DNA of 40,569 bases from Bdellovibrionales bacterium (GCA_005808505.1 SYLX01000110.1:1-40569), one strand, 5' to 3'; shown: positions 24,550 through 31,677, counted from the first letter of the stretch. Notes: generated from the letters alone by a model not told the origin. Made by a program: numbers and translations.

Positions 24550-25134
24550 TTAGTCCATCGACTGAACGAACTCTAACACGGCCTGCGCATGACCATCGAC
24601 TTTCACCTTGCGCCATTCGCGCGCCACTTTCCCGCGCGAGTCGATCACAAATGTCGAACGTTCAATTCCTTCAAACTTTCTTCCGTAGAGCGACTTCATT
24701 TGAATGACGTCAAAGCCTTTGCAGAGACTTCCGTCCTCATCCGACAAAAGCTCGAAGGGAAAGCCGCATTTTTCCTTAAAGCTTGTATGTGACTTGATGG
24801 AGTCACGCGAAACACCAATGATCTCGGCTCCGGCTTTCTTAAATGCCGTGTGCAACTTTCGGAAGTCATGGCCTTCGAGCGTGCAACCAGGAGTGTTGTC
24901 CTTTGGGTAGAAGTACAAAACCAGCTTCTTGCCTGCGAAGTCTTTAAGCGAGATTTTTTCGCCGTTCGTAGACGCAACGGAGAAACGCGGAGCTGCGTCA
25001 CCAACCTTTAGATTGTAGACAATCTGCGGTTTGGCCGCTTTGGCGGCCCTGGGCGGAGCGCTTTTCGACGTCGTCTTAACCGATGTTTTTTTCACCGCTG
25101 CTTTTTTCGTTGCGAGCTTCTTTTTTGTCGCCAT
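24550..25134 (-). CDS. Peroxiredoxin (Bcp/PrxQ type) with histone-H1-like N-terminal tail
   Basis: 194 residues; AAGGAG stands eight bases before the ATG. Residues 36-194 form a Bcp/PrxQ peroxiredoxin: VGDAAPRFSVAS, LVLYFYPKDNTPGCTLEGHDF with peroxidatic Cys84, GVSRDSIKSHTSF and ERSTFVIDSRGKV. The resolving cysteine usually found five residues later is replaced by His89; C123 or C138 might serve instead. Residues 1-36 are an extra tail of Lys, Ala, Thr, Ser and Pro, like the tails of histone H1 and other nucleoid proteins, which the family normally lacks. Peroxide detoxification near DNA is an inference from that tail. Confidence 0.92.
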   Translation of the reverse strand: MATKKKLATKKAAVKKTSVKTTSKSAPPRAAKAAKPQIVYNLKVGDAAPRFSVASTNGEKISLKDFAGKKLVLYFYPKDNTPGCTLEGHDFRKLHTAFKKAGAEIIGVSRDSIKSHTSFKEKCGFPFELLSDEDGSLCKGFDVIQMKSLYGRKFEGIERSTFVIDSRGKVAREWRKVKVDGHAQAVLEFVQSMD

Positions 25135-25260
25135 AAATGGATTCTCCTTAAGCCGCGTTCAGTAGGAAAAGCTTGAATCCTTATGTAACGCTGCAAATTC
25201 TAAATGAGCAAGTCGCTTGCTCGTTGGAAGATGACGAAAGTTTCGGGTAGTCTCCTCGCC

Positions 25261-26394
25261 ATGCAGAATCATCGTCCAAATCAGCGGGTGTGGGGACTTC
25301 CTTCGGAGTACGAGCCAGGTCTAAAGCTAGCTCTCTCAAACTTGGGCTACGGCTTAGATGAGCCGCGAAGGCTTGCAGATGCGGTTCTACGTCTCTCGGA
25401 CCACTACACCCAAAATCCACTCGCCGCGACACCATGGGCGGAGTCTTGGGCCCAAGCCGCGTCGCTGGCCTACTACTTTCCTTTAAACTACGCGCGAAAC
25501 GCATCCGTCGCGCTTGAAGCTAAGCGCACTGGATTTTTGGAAGGCCTTGAGAACGTGCTCGACTTCGGCAGCGGTACGGCCAGCGCACTCTTTGCCTTCG
25601 CCGATCGTCTCGCCAGGGAAAACCAAGATCTCAAAGCTCTGCGTTTTTTTGCACTCGACGTCTCAAGTGAGGCGATGACGTTAGGCCAAAACCTTCGCCT
25701 CCCTCAATCGCCCTTGAAATACGAGAAATTGGAATCCAATCGCGCAGCCGGTCGTCCGCTCGAACTTCCTAAACAGCGGGAATTTACATCAAAACTTCTC
25801 ATCACAAGCTCTTACGCGCTCACGGAATTGGCGGCTTGGCCTGAGTGGTTCTTCGAGGCCGAAGCCCTAGCGATCGTGGAGCCAAGTACGCAAGAGGATG
25901 GCCGAAAGCTGATGGCCGCACGCGAAGATTTAATGAGCAAAGGCTACCGGCTATGGGCACCTTGCACCCATGAAGGCGCTTGCCCGCTCCTCGTCGGCTC
26001 AGCCAAAGATTGGTGCCACGACCGAATTCACTGGGCAGCACCGCAATGGTTCCTGGAGATGGAAAAACATCTCCCGATGAAAAACCGGACGCTGACGTTC
26101 TCCTACCTTCTCGCCAGACGAGCGCCACCACCGGCAGTTCTACGAGAGCACGGACGCCTGGTCGGCGACATGCTGATTGAAAAGGGTAAGACGCGACAGG
26201 CTTACTGTCGGAGTTCGGAGCGAGAGTTTTTAGCTTGGTTTCCCCAGCGCTTCAAAAAAGGTGAGGAGTTGACGCTTGAGAGAGGAAATCTGCTCCGGGA
26301 GATGAAGGAGCTCGAAAAAAGAGCGACGGAAGTCCGCGTCCCGACGAGCGACTCCGTTACCGAAGTCGCTCCGGGTGCGGCACTGCAAGATTAG
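25261..26394 (+). CDS. Rsm22/METTL17-like ribosomal small-subunit methyltransferase
   Basis: About 377 residues from the ATG at 25261; in-frame ATGs at 25204 and 25231 are also possible and none has a good ribosome-binding site. The SAM motif VLDFGSGTASALFAF is at residues 99-113. Rsm22 signatures follow: ALTELA, WAPCTHEGACPLL, DWCHDRIHW and TLTFSYLLARR. Four cysteines, C235, C241, C252 and C316, lie where METTL17 binds a [4Fe-4S] cluster. The family takes part in assembly of the small ribosomal subunit. The last 40 residues are charged and variable. The stop codon interlocks with that of the convergent small gene. Confidence 0.85.
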   Translation: MQNHRPNQRVWGLPSEYEPGLKLALSNLGYGLDEPRRLADAVLRLSDHYTQNPLAATPWAESWAQAASLAYYFPLNYARNASVALEAKRTGFLEGLENVLDFGSGTASALFAFADRLARENQDLKALRFFALDVSSEAMTLGQNLRLPQSPLKYEKLESNRAAGRPLELPKQREFTSKLLITSSYALTELAAWPEWFFEAEALAIVEPSTQEDGRKLMAAREDLMSKGYRLWAPCTHEGACPLLVGSAKDWCHDRIHWAAPQWFLEMEKHLPMKNRTLTFSYLLARRAPPPAVLREHGRLVGDMLIEKGKTRQAYCRSSEREFLAWFPQRFKKGEELTLERGNLLREMKELEKRATEVRVPTSDSVTEVAPGAALQD

Positions 26395-26702
26395 AATCCG
26401 TCGAGCGCAAGAGCGCGCTGGCGCTTCCAAAGGCGGAGCTGCGAGCGAACCTTCCGGGAAAGACTATTGAGAACCTGAATCGGGTCTTCACCCATCACGT
26501 CGGCAACAAAATGACCGACGGCCGAGCGAACATGCAGACGACCTTGAAAGCCGTCACAAGTCTTCTTCAAGAACGCCAGCGATGAAGAATCGCTGGGCGA
26601 CTCGCCGAAAATGCGGCTCAACTTCTGCTTGGCGCTGTCAGCGACATTCGCTGTGGGCTCGAAGTCGATAAATTCAAACCCTTTAAGCATTGATTGAGTC
26701 AT
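26391..26702 (-). CDS. Small S30AE-like protein, possible ribosome hibernation/RaiA-type factor
   Basis: 103 residues from the ATG at 26702, with AGGAGG four to five bases upstream. The order of predicted elements matches the S30AE (HPF/RaiA) domain: strand FEFIDFEP, helix VADSAKQKLSRIFG, strands SLAFLKKT, GRLHVRSA and GHFVADVMG, and helix DPIQVLNSLSRKVRSQLRLWKRQR. The end, with a polar loop before the helix and a basic stretch after it, is the most HPF-like part. If correct, it would sit in the 30S decoding groove of idle ribosomes. Similarity is weak, so the call is tentative. The gene converges on the Rsm22-like gene. Confidence 0.55.
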   Translation of the reverse strand: MTQSMLKGFEFIDFEPTANVADSAKQKLSRIFGESPSDSSSLAFLKKTCDGFQGRLHVRSAVGHFVADVMGEDPIQVLNSLSRKVRSQLRLWKRQRALALDGF

Positions 26703-27050
26703 GGAGCCTCCTGAACAAACGTTAAAAACAAAACTCGCTCGCGAGAACGAGTTCACTTGATATCTGAAATCCGACTATCGGGAATAAGGGCACTTCACCG
26801 GAGCTGCGACAAAATGAGGTTGTCTCAAAATCAATCAAGCTTTACCCAAAACGCTGCTGACCCACGGTGCTTAAAGCATTCACTCAAAGAGACAAGCGCC
26901 CTCGAAGGCCACCCTACTCCAGAACTGGAACAGATTGCAAGACTGAGCCATAGAGCCCCAGCTCTATTCTGGCACCAGAGGAATTTTTATATGTATTATC
27001 AGGCGCTTAGGGGTTGATTAGATTTAGCAACATCGCCCGCGTCGTATAAA
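26703..27050. other. Gene-free stretch with a hairpin
   Basis: About 350 bases between two minus-strand genes. No convincing coding sequence: an 86-residue plus-strand frame starts with TTG and looks random. ATAGAGC (26950-26956) and GCTCTAT (26961-26967) form a perfect 7-bp hairpin with a 4-base loop. AT-rich boxes near 26985-27000 and TATAAA near 27045 could be promoter elements. A small RNA is possible but not shown. Confidence 0.4.
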
Positions 27051-28004
27051 CTATGTTTGTGGATAAGAGGAGTTTAAGCGCACTTCGAAAGTTTTCTTCT
27101 CGTGCGCAACGGCGCGAAGCTCACCTGACGGAGTCTCACGTCGGGATCCGGGCTCAGCATCCTCACCCGATTTGGACTCTTCTTTGAGCTCGTCGAGAAG
27201 TTCGGTCATGCGCTCGCGAATGCGGGTCGCTTCCACTTCAAGCTGCTCGCGACGGGCGGAAGCGTCTTCAACCAGCTCCTCCGCCTTAAGCGTTGGATGG
27301 TAAAGTTCGCAAAGCATCTCAAATTTCTCCATCGGCTTCGGTAGGACGGGTAAAACAAAATGCCCGGTCTTTCGGATTCTCTTCTCGACGAAGTTATAGG
27401 CAAAATTTGGGAGGAGAGTAAGATAATCCATCACGTCTTCTTTGACCGGGAGAGCTTTGGCCCAAGCCTCTGAACCTAGGTGGGCGCCGATGAGGATGGG
27501 TGTCTTCGTACGAACCGCAAGTTCGACGAACTTCGGCGAGCGGAAATCTTGGATTTCGGAAGGAGATCCGAAAAAGCAGTTCGATCCTTCCGGAAACAGG
27601 ACAAGGTCGAAGGGGTCCGCCGATTGAAAGCGCACGCACAAATCTTGGAACGTCACCGGACGCTCGGACTGCGTGAAGAATTGAGCGAGGGATTTTACGA
27701 GCGGAATTTGGAAAAAAGCGTGATCCATCACTCCTAAGGGAATGCGCTCTTCTCCGCCGCGTGCGCAAGCATTGAGGGCGAGCAAACCAGCTGAAGGAAG
27801 CCAGCTTAAGGGCGTGCTGTGGCTTAGCGCTACGATGAGCCGAGGGTTCTCTTTTAAAATTTGTTGAAGTCCGGGCCGACAACGGAAGCGAGTGTTTTTG
27901 GCCATCATCCTAAGGACAATGTTCAGTACAGGCTCGAAATCAGAAAGTTTTTTCTGACGAAACAACCTCTTACTCCTCCGCAAAGAAGTTTTAGTCTGTA
28001 CCAC
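27051..28004 (-). CDS. Lysophospholipid acyltransferase (LPLAT/PlsC-like)
   Basis: 317 residues from a GTG at 28004; ATG codons about 33 residues further in are alternatives. The region LIVALSHSTPLSWLP is the HX4D-type block, but the aspartate is not at the usual place, and LVLFPEGSNCFFG is the FPEG block that binds glycerol phosphate. Between them lies a helical stretch with PLGVMDHAFFQIPLVKSLAQFF, and the strand PILIGAHLG follows. The C-terminal 80 residues are charged and probably coiled. It most likely acylates a membrane lipid on the inner face of the inner membrane; the altered first motif makes activity uncertain. Confidence 0.72.
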   Translation of the reverse strand: MVQTKTSLRRSKRLFRQKKLSDFEPVLNIVLRMMAKNTRFRCRPGLQQILKENPRLIVALSHSTPLSWLPSAGLLALNACARGGEERIPLGVMDHAFFQIPLVKSLAQFFTQSERPVTFQDLCVRFQSADPFDLVLFPEGSNCFFGSPSEIQDFRSPKFVELAVRTKTPILIGAHLGSEAWAKALPVKEDVMDYLTLLPNFAYNFVEKRIRKTGHFVLPVLPKPMEKFEMLCELYHPTLKAEELVEDASARREQLEVEATRIRERMTELLDELKEESKSGEDAEPGSRRETPSGELRAVAHEKKTFEVRLNSSYPQT

Positions 28005-28106
28005 CGAGTCTCGCAGCCGTCCAGTTTTCTAAACAACTTCTTCATAGGGCTCTGAAGACAATATGTCCCTGAAAACCTCAAGCTGATAGCACATGGAGGC
28101 TGAACT

Positions 28107-28421
28107 ATGGTTGAGCAGAATGGACATGTCACTGTTAACGAAAGAATCCCGAGCCAGCGCTTTCATCGTTTCGTCGATGAGAAAATGAAAGACTGGATCA
28201 ACGATAACGAGATGCTGGATAACACGGAATACGAAGTCGCCTTCTTCGACGAAGATTCTCTTGGAGAAGTGAGCTGCTTGATCGTCCTTCAATCCGGCGA
28301 TCGCATGTGGCGCGCTTGGGAATCAGCCGATAATCCGCGTGCGGCTCTTAAGCGCAGCATCGAGAGCCTCTCAATCGAAGAGGATGAGGACATCGTTGGT
28401 GTAAACCCGACGACGCACTGA
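28107..28421 (+). CDS. Small protein, S30AE-like layout, paralogue 1
   Basis: 104 residues; GGAGG is placed seven bases before the ATG. No signal peptide. Strand NGHVTVNE, helix QRFHRFVDEKMKDWI, strands EYEVAFFDED and GEVSCLIVLQSGDRMWRAWES, helix NPRAALKRSIESL, then an acidic tail. It is a clear paralogue of the next gene: both share NG-x-VTVN near the N-terminus, RF-x3-K-x3-W, and a V-S-C strand. The element order is that of S30AE/HPF proteins, but a specific family was not recognised. A hairpin follows and probably ends the transcript or separates the two genes. Confidence 0.65.
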   Translation: MVEQNGHVTVNERIPSQRFHRFVDEKMKDWINDNEMLDNTEYEVAFFDEDSLGEVSCLIVLQSGDRMWRAWESADNPRAALKRSIESLSIEEDEDIVGVNPTTH

Positions 28422-28444
28422 TTGCATTCATTGTCGAATTGTCG

Positions 28445-28481
28445 GATCGAGCGCGTCCGCGCGCTCGATCAGTTTCTGCTT
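28445..28481 (+). terminator. Strong hairpin between the two paralogous small genes
   Basis: GATCGAGCGCG (28445-28455) pairs perfectly with CGCGCTCGATC (28460-28470) over 11 bp with a TCCG loop, followed by a modestly T-rich tract. It may be a terminator or an mRNA processing/stabilising element. Confidence 0.55.
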
Positions 28482-28527
28482 CACTCGTACGACAACCCTT
28501 GATGATTCCGGAGGAGATTTTCTGCTT

Positions 28528-28827
28528 ATGGGAATGGGAATGATGAACGGCCAGGTGACCGTCAACGACTCTCCGACAAAATCGAAACTCTATCGCTTTT
28601 GCGAGAAGAAGATTGATCAGTGGGTGAAATCCCACTCTCCCGCGCAAGAAGCGGGAGAGATGCCAACTGCGGAGTTTCAAGTTTCGTTCATCGAAGAGTC
28701 TCACACGAAGCAAGTTAGCTGCGTGACGGAGGTTCGCCTTGGCGGAGCACTTTACAGAGGTTGCGATCTAGATTGCGATACGCAACAGGCCTTTATCCAC
28801 AGCTTGCGTCGACTTCAACCTCACTGA
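28528..28827 (+). CDS. Small protein, S30AE-like layout, paralogue 2
   Basis: 99 residues from the ATG at 28528; GGAGGAG lies 11 bases upstream and an ATG two or four codons further in would improve spacing. Strand NGQVTVND, helix KLYRFCEKKIDQWV, strands EFQVSFIEES, KQVSCVTEVRLGG and LYRGCDLD, helix QQAFIHSLRRL. It matches the gene before it along its length (NG-x-VTVN, RF-x3-K, W, V-S-C), with a longer loop after the first helix. Four cysteines suggest a cytosolic reduced protein or a metal site. Function unknown; by layout it could be a ribosome-binding factor. Confidence 0.65.
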   Translation: MGMGMMNGQVTVNDSPTKSKLYRFCEKKIDQWVKSHSPAQEAGEMPTAEFQVSFIEESHTKQVSCVTEVRLGGALYRGCDLDCDTQQAFIHSLRRLQPH

Positions 28828-28991
28828 CTGAGGCGACGTTCGCGCAAGCTCAGGCGGCAATGACTGCCGTCAGCGTTAGAGTACAAGAGTAGAGTTCCGG
28901 CGCGGGCGTCTGGAGGGGCGGCCCGAGCCACAATGAGGAACTCGGCCGTGAAGTTTCAAAAACGGATTTTTGAAAACGAGAGGGGCACACC

Positions 28992-29075
28992 GTGATTCGC
29001 AAAAACCGTAAGGCCAGTCAGATCTATGAACTCATCGTTTTAAGTGGCGCAATGATCGCGCTGTTTCTCACCTAA
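28992..29075 (+). CDS. 27-residue single-span membrane micropeptide
   Basis: A GTG start at 28992, six bases after the strong site GAGAGGGG, opens a 27-codon frame ending in TAA. The peptide begins with a basic stretch (MIRKNRKASQ) and continues with one hydrophobic helix (YELIVLSGAMIALFLT). This positive-inside pattern and the good ribosome-binding site support translation. It resembles small regulatory membrane peptides or a type I toxin in size, but no family was recognised. A hairpin sits directly before its ribosome-binding site. Confidence 0.5.
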   Translation: MIRKNRKASQIYELIVLSGAMIALFLT

Positions 29076-29099
29076 TCCGAGTCTTCCAATATTCTCAAA

Positions 29100-29198
29100 A
29101 AAGTTTTCGGAAGTGATCAACTTCTAGTCGCATAGAGGTGCGGCTAAGGCTCTGCAAAGCTTCTCGCAAAGTTTTCGGGACTGCGTAACTTCTCATCG
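29100..29198 (+). repeat. Two 31-base imperfect direct repeats
   Basis: Copies at 29100-29130 and 29168-29198 agree at 24 of 31 positions. Both begin AAAGTTTTCGG and share AACTTCT followed two bases later by TCG. Within each copy AAGTT and AACTT are complementary, so each can form a small stem. They lie 180-280 bases ahead of the lipoprotein gene at 29378. Confidence 0.6.
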
Positions 29199-29377
29199 AA
29201 GCGTCGAAACGTTGGTGTCTTTTTGCGAAGCACGAAACGATTCCCTCTTCACGCCCCAGGTAACGCGCTCTACGCTTTGAGTTGTAGACACTTGCTGGAT
29301 CAGAATCACTCCCTCAGTTCGCGTTGTCTCTTGAAGGGAGCGAAAGAATCCTGGCGGTGCGCTTGAAGGAGTTCGTC

Positions 29378-30565
29378 ATGGGCCGTTTAGCGGTGAATGA
29401 GAACCGGATCTCGCGTTTGTTTGTTGGACTCGCCACTCGCGCGACACTCTTGAGCCCCTACCTCCTCTTAGTCGCATGTTCTGGGCTAACAGGCTCAAGC
29501 GAGAGACTGAGCGCTCCTGAACAAGTGAAAATCTCACGCCTTGACGTCAATATGTATCCCGCAAACAAACTTGTTTGCGATCCGATGGAAGGCAACGAAC
29601 CTGATCCCCGCTCCAATGCGGGCTTGAAAGCTGAGCTCTACTATCTCAATCCAGGTGATGCAATCGCGCAAAAAGTCTCCGACGTCATTACACGTGGGAA
29701 AAAAGCGAACCGTGATCTCTTCTTCCAAAAGCTCGACGTCCCTACACGGATGTTCGATACCGGCTTCATCAATCACCTGGGCGAACCCGTTCGCGATGAT
29801 CAACAAAATAAGTTGATCGAGAATTTTGCCTTACGCTTCTCAAGCGTTGTTTCCCTCGCGTCTGACCAAGAGGAAGGCCTCTACGAATTTGCCGTTCTTT
29901 CGGACGACGGAGCCATCTTTAAGATGCGCAACTCTCAAGGCGTTTACGAAGACGTCGTCCAAAATGACGGCGTTCATCCGACTCAACTCGGTTGCTCAAC
30001 GAACTACCAAGAGTTTAAGCGCGATACCGAAAAGTTGATGACTCTTGATTACCATCAAGGGCCTCGTCACCACATCTCGTTGATGCTGTTGATGAGAAAA
30101 GTTCCGGCTGATGGAAAGAAAGATCTCGCTTGTGGTCAAAGCGGAAACGATCACTGGTTTGATCCGCAGACACAAAGCCCTAAACAAGCGTACAAAGATC
30201 TCCTAGCTCGCGGTTGGCGCCCACTTTCGCAAGAAAACTTCTCGCTCGCAAACAGTGCGGTCTTCAATCCTTGTAAAGACGGCATCATGCCCAAGATCGC
30301 TGAATTTACGGTGTCCGAAAGCTTCCGCGACGGCTTCTTCGTTGTATGGCGAACGGACATTCCGGCTACAAGCCAAGTCATCGTGACGGACCTCGTGACG
30401 AAAGAACAAATCGTTACGACAAGCGACAATGTCTTGCGCACGCAGCACGCGGTACAAGTGAACGGCTTAAAACCCGGCCACGATTACGCGATCCAAGCTC
30501 TCTCGATTTCCGATACGTACGGAAAATCAATGACGACGCCGATCTACACGCGCACGACGAACTGA
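29378..30565 (+). CDS. Lipoprotein with PA14-like and fibronectin type III-like domains
   Basis: 395 residues from the ATG at 29378, six bases after AAGGAG. A signal peptide ends in the lipobox LVAC. The mature region GLKAELYYLNPG and later YEFAVLSDDGAIFKM with DG-x-H and HHISLMLLMRK resembles a PA14 carbohydrate- or glycan-binding domain. The last 90 residues, PKIAEFTVSESFRDGFFVVWRTDIPATSQVIVT through TTPIYTRT, fit a fibronectin type III fold. Probably attached to the outer membrane and facing glycans or other envelope parts; ligand unknown. A longer frame starts at 29324, but the ribosome-binding site supports the shorter one. Confidence 0.78.
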   Translation: MGRLAVNENRISRLFVGLATRATLLSPYLLLVACSGLTGSSERLSAPEQVKISRLDVNMYPANKLVCDPMEGNEPDPRSNAGLKAELYYLNPGDAIAQKVSDVITRGKKANRDLFFQKLDVPTRMFDTGFINHLGEPVRDDQQNKLIENFALRFSSVVSLASDQEEGLYEFAVLSDDGAIFKMRNSQGVYEDVVQNDGVHPTQLGCSTNYQEFKRDTEKLMTLDYHQGPRHHISLMLLMRKVPADGKKDLACGQSGNDHWFDPQTQSPKQAYKDLLARGWRPLSQENFSLANSAVFNPCKDGIMPKIAEFTVSESFRDGFFVVWRTDIPATSQVIVTDLVTKEQIVTTSDNVLRTQHAVQVNGLKPGHDYAIQALSISDTYGKSMTTPIYTRTTN

Positions 30566-30601
30566 CTCGACCAGTGACCGGTTTCGAGGGTGGGAATCTA
30601 G

Positions 30602-30622
30602 GCACGCTCTTTCGGAGCGTGC
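30602..30622 (+). terminator. Hairpin after the PA14-like lipoprotein gene
   Basis: GCACGCTC (30602-30609) pairs with GAGCGTGC (30615-30622), 8 bp with loop TTTCG. There is no T-tract, so it may act with a factor or protect the message rather than terminate. Confidence 0.4.
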
Positions 30623-30662
30623 TAGCCTAAAGGGGCTAATAGATTTCCAAAGGACTCTTGAA

Positions 30663-30854
30663 ATGTTGCGGGACTACGCGCTGAGCTTGACCATCTTGAC
30701 TTTCGTCCTGATCGCTTACACGACGGCGGTCTTGCTCCATAAAAAACCGACGGACTCTGCAACGAACGCTTCACGCAGCTCTCTCACCGCATCGGAAGCG
30801 CCCGCAGCTTCGGCTGCCGTACCTACAAATTCTACGGCAGCCTCTACTCCCTGA
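30663..30854 (+). CDS. Small single-span membrane protein
   Basis: 63 residues; AAAGGA lies eight to nine bases before the ATG. A single transmembrane helix (LSLTILTFVLIAYTTAVLL) is followed by a low-complexity tail rich in Ala, Ser, Thr and Pro, probably periplasmic. No family was recognised. It converges on the outer-membrane protein gene with ten bases between stops. Confidence 0.6.
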   Translation: MLRDYALSLTILTFVLIAYTTAVLLHKKPTDSATNASRSSLTASEAPAASAAVPTNSTAASTP

Positions 30855-30864
30855 AGATGACTCG

Positions 30865-31470
30865 TTAAAACCAAAACTTTGCAGTTGCGCCGATGTTCAA
30901 AGCGTTGAACGCCGGAATCGTCGCAGTTGCGCCGCCGACGAACTCACTCGATTCGGATACGAGAAGATAGCTCACGTCTCCACCGAGCGAGAAATTGCGA
31001 TTGAGCCAGTAGTTGTAACCAACTGTCGGCCCCCAGTGGACCGGCGTTGTCGAAACCGCAGGCGTGAGTGCGTTTGACGGCTTGATTTTGATGTTCGTGA
31101 TCCCGATGCGGGCACCGATGTAGGCGCCTTTTGCTTCCCCTTCAAAGTGATAAGCGCCTTCGATTCCGTAGAAATCGAAGTTGTTGCCGATCGTCTGCCC
31201 TTGTACGTTTTCATCCTTGGGAGACGTGAGGTAGTAAACGCCAATCCCGAGTTCGGTGCCGAGTTTAGCTCCTGCGGTGAGACCGTAGATAGCGCGCGAA
31301 GTCGCATCTGAACGCGTAGGCGCCGAAACTCCAAAGAGTCCGCCGATCCATCCTTTTTCGTCATCGGCCTGCGCGAAGTTCGGCGCGGAAGCCATGGCCA
31401 TCGCAAGCGCTGAGAACAAAGCTACACGAGCAAGCGAAGTCGATTTGCAGAGCTGTTGGAACTGAGTCAA
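30865..31470 (-). CDS. Outer-membrane beta-barrel protein
   Basis: 201 residues from a TTG at 31470; AAGGAGG is placed six bases before it, whereas the ATG at 31536 has none. A signal peptide ends in FAQA before DDEKG. The mature part alternates hydrophobic strands (AIYGLTAGAKLGTELGIGVYYLT, FDFYGIEGAYHF, GAYIGARIGITNIKI, WGPTVGYNYWLNRNFSLGGDVSYLLVS) and ends in aromatic FWF, typical of 8-stranded barrels recognised by the BAM machinery. The exact function is unknown; it may be a structural porin-like or adhesion barrel. Confidence 0.85.
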   Translation of the reverse strand: MTQFQQLCKSTSLARVALFSALAMAMASAPNFAQADDEKGWIGGLFGVSAPTRSDATSRAIYGLTAGAKLGTELGIGVYYLTSPKDENVQGQTIGNNFDFYGIEGAYHFEGEAKGAYIGARIGITNIKIKPSNALTPAVSTTPVHWGPTVGYNYWLNRNFSLGGDVSYLLVSESSEFVGGATATIPAFNALNIGATAKFWF

Positions 31471-31547
31471 GTGATCCTCCTTAAAGCGCGGCTCGGATGA
31501 ACCGTTTGCTTTCGAGTTTAGTGATGAAAAGCGCAATTACGCTAGCA

Positions 31548-31587
31548 AAAATGCAATAAGGTCGTCTTGTTCGCGGCGTTGCATTTT
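31548..31587 (-). promoter_or_regulatory. Nine-base inverted repeat upstream of the barrel gene
   Basis: AAAATGCAA (31548-31556) and TTGCATTTT (31579-31587) are perfect complements separated by 22 bases, in the interval between the divergent outer-membrane protein genes. It could be a regulator site or an RNA stem. Confidence 0.35.
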
Positions 31588-31663
31588 CGCCACTTCGATC
31601 GGTAAATGCTGAACAAAACGAAGCTTCCTTTGATCACGGCATACGCCACATCGTTCCCTGGCA

Positions 31664-31677
31664 GGAACACATGTTCC
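31664..31677. promoter_or_regulatory. Dyad GGAACA-CA-TGTTCC ahead of the OmpA-type gene
   Basis: Six-base arms with a two-base centre, 79-92 bases ahead of the likely OmpA start. It contains GAAC-N4-GTTC, the core of the Bacillus-type LexA box, but Bdellovibrio LexA is reported to use a different motif, so the binding protein is unknown. Confidence 0.35.

Larger units (their letters stand above)
28828..29377 (+). other. Structured intergenic region, 5' region of micropeptide and lipoprotein genes
   Basis: 550 bases with no gene longer than the 27-codon frame at 28992. It holds three layers. First, nested stems at 28892-28943: GAGTTCC pairs with GGAACTC, and CGGGC with GCCCG inside. Second, a perfect 9-bp hairpin TTTCAAAAA/TTTTTGAAA at 28954-28975, just ahead of the site GAGAGGGG. 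Third, two 31-base direct repeats at 29100 and 29168. Known riboswitch consensus sequences were not recognised. Confidence 0.55.

Noticed and set aside
26757..27017. An 86-residue frame in the gap before the acyltransferase gene
   Set aside because: TTG start without ribosome-binding site and no regular structure in the product.
28445..29198. CRISPR-like or insertion-sequence-like repeats
   Set aside because: There are only two diverged 31-base copies and single hairpins, with no regular spacers, no transposase and no target-site duplication.
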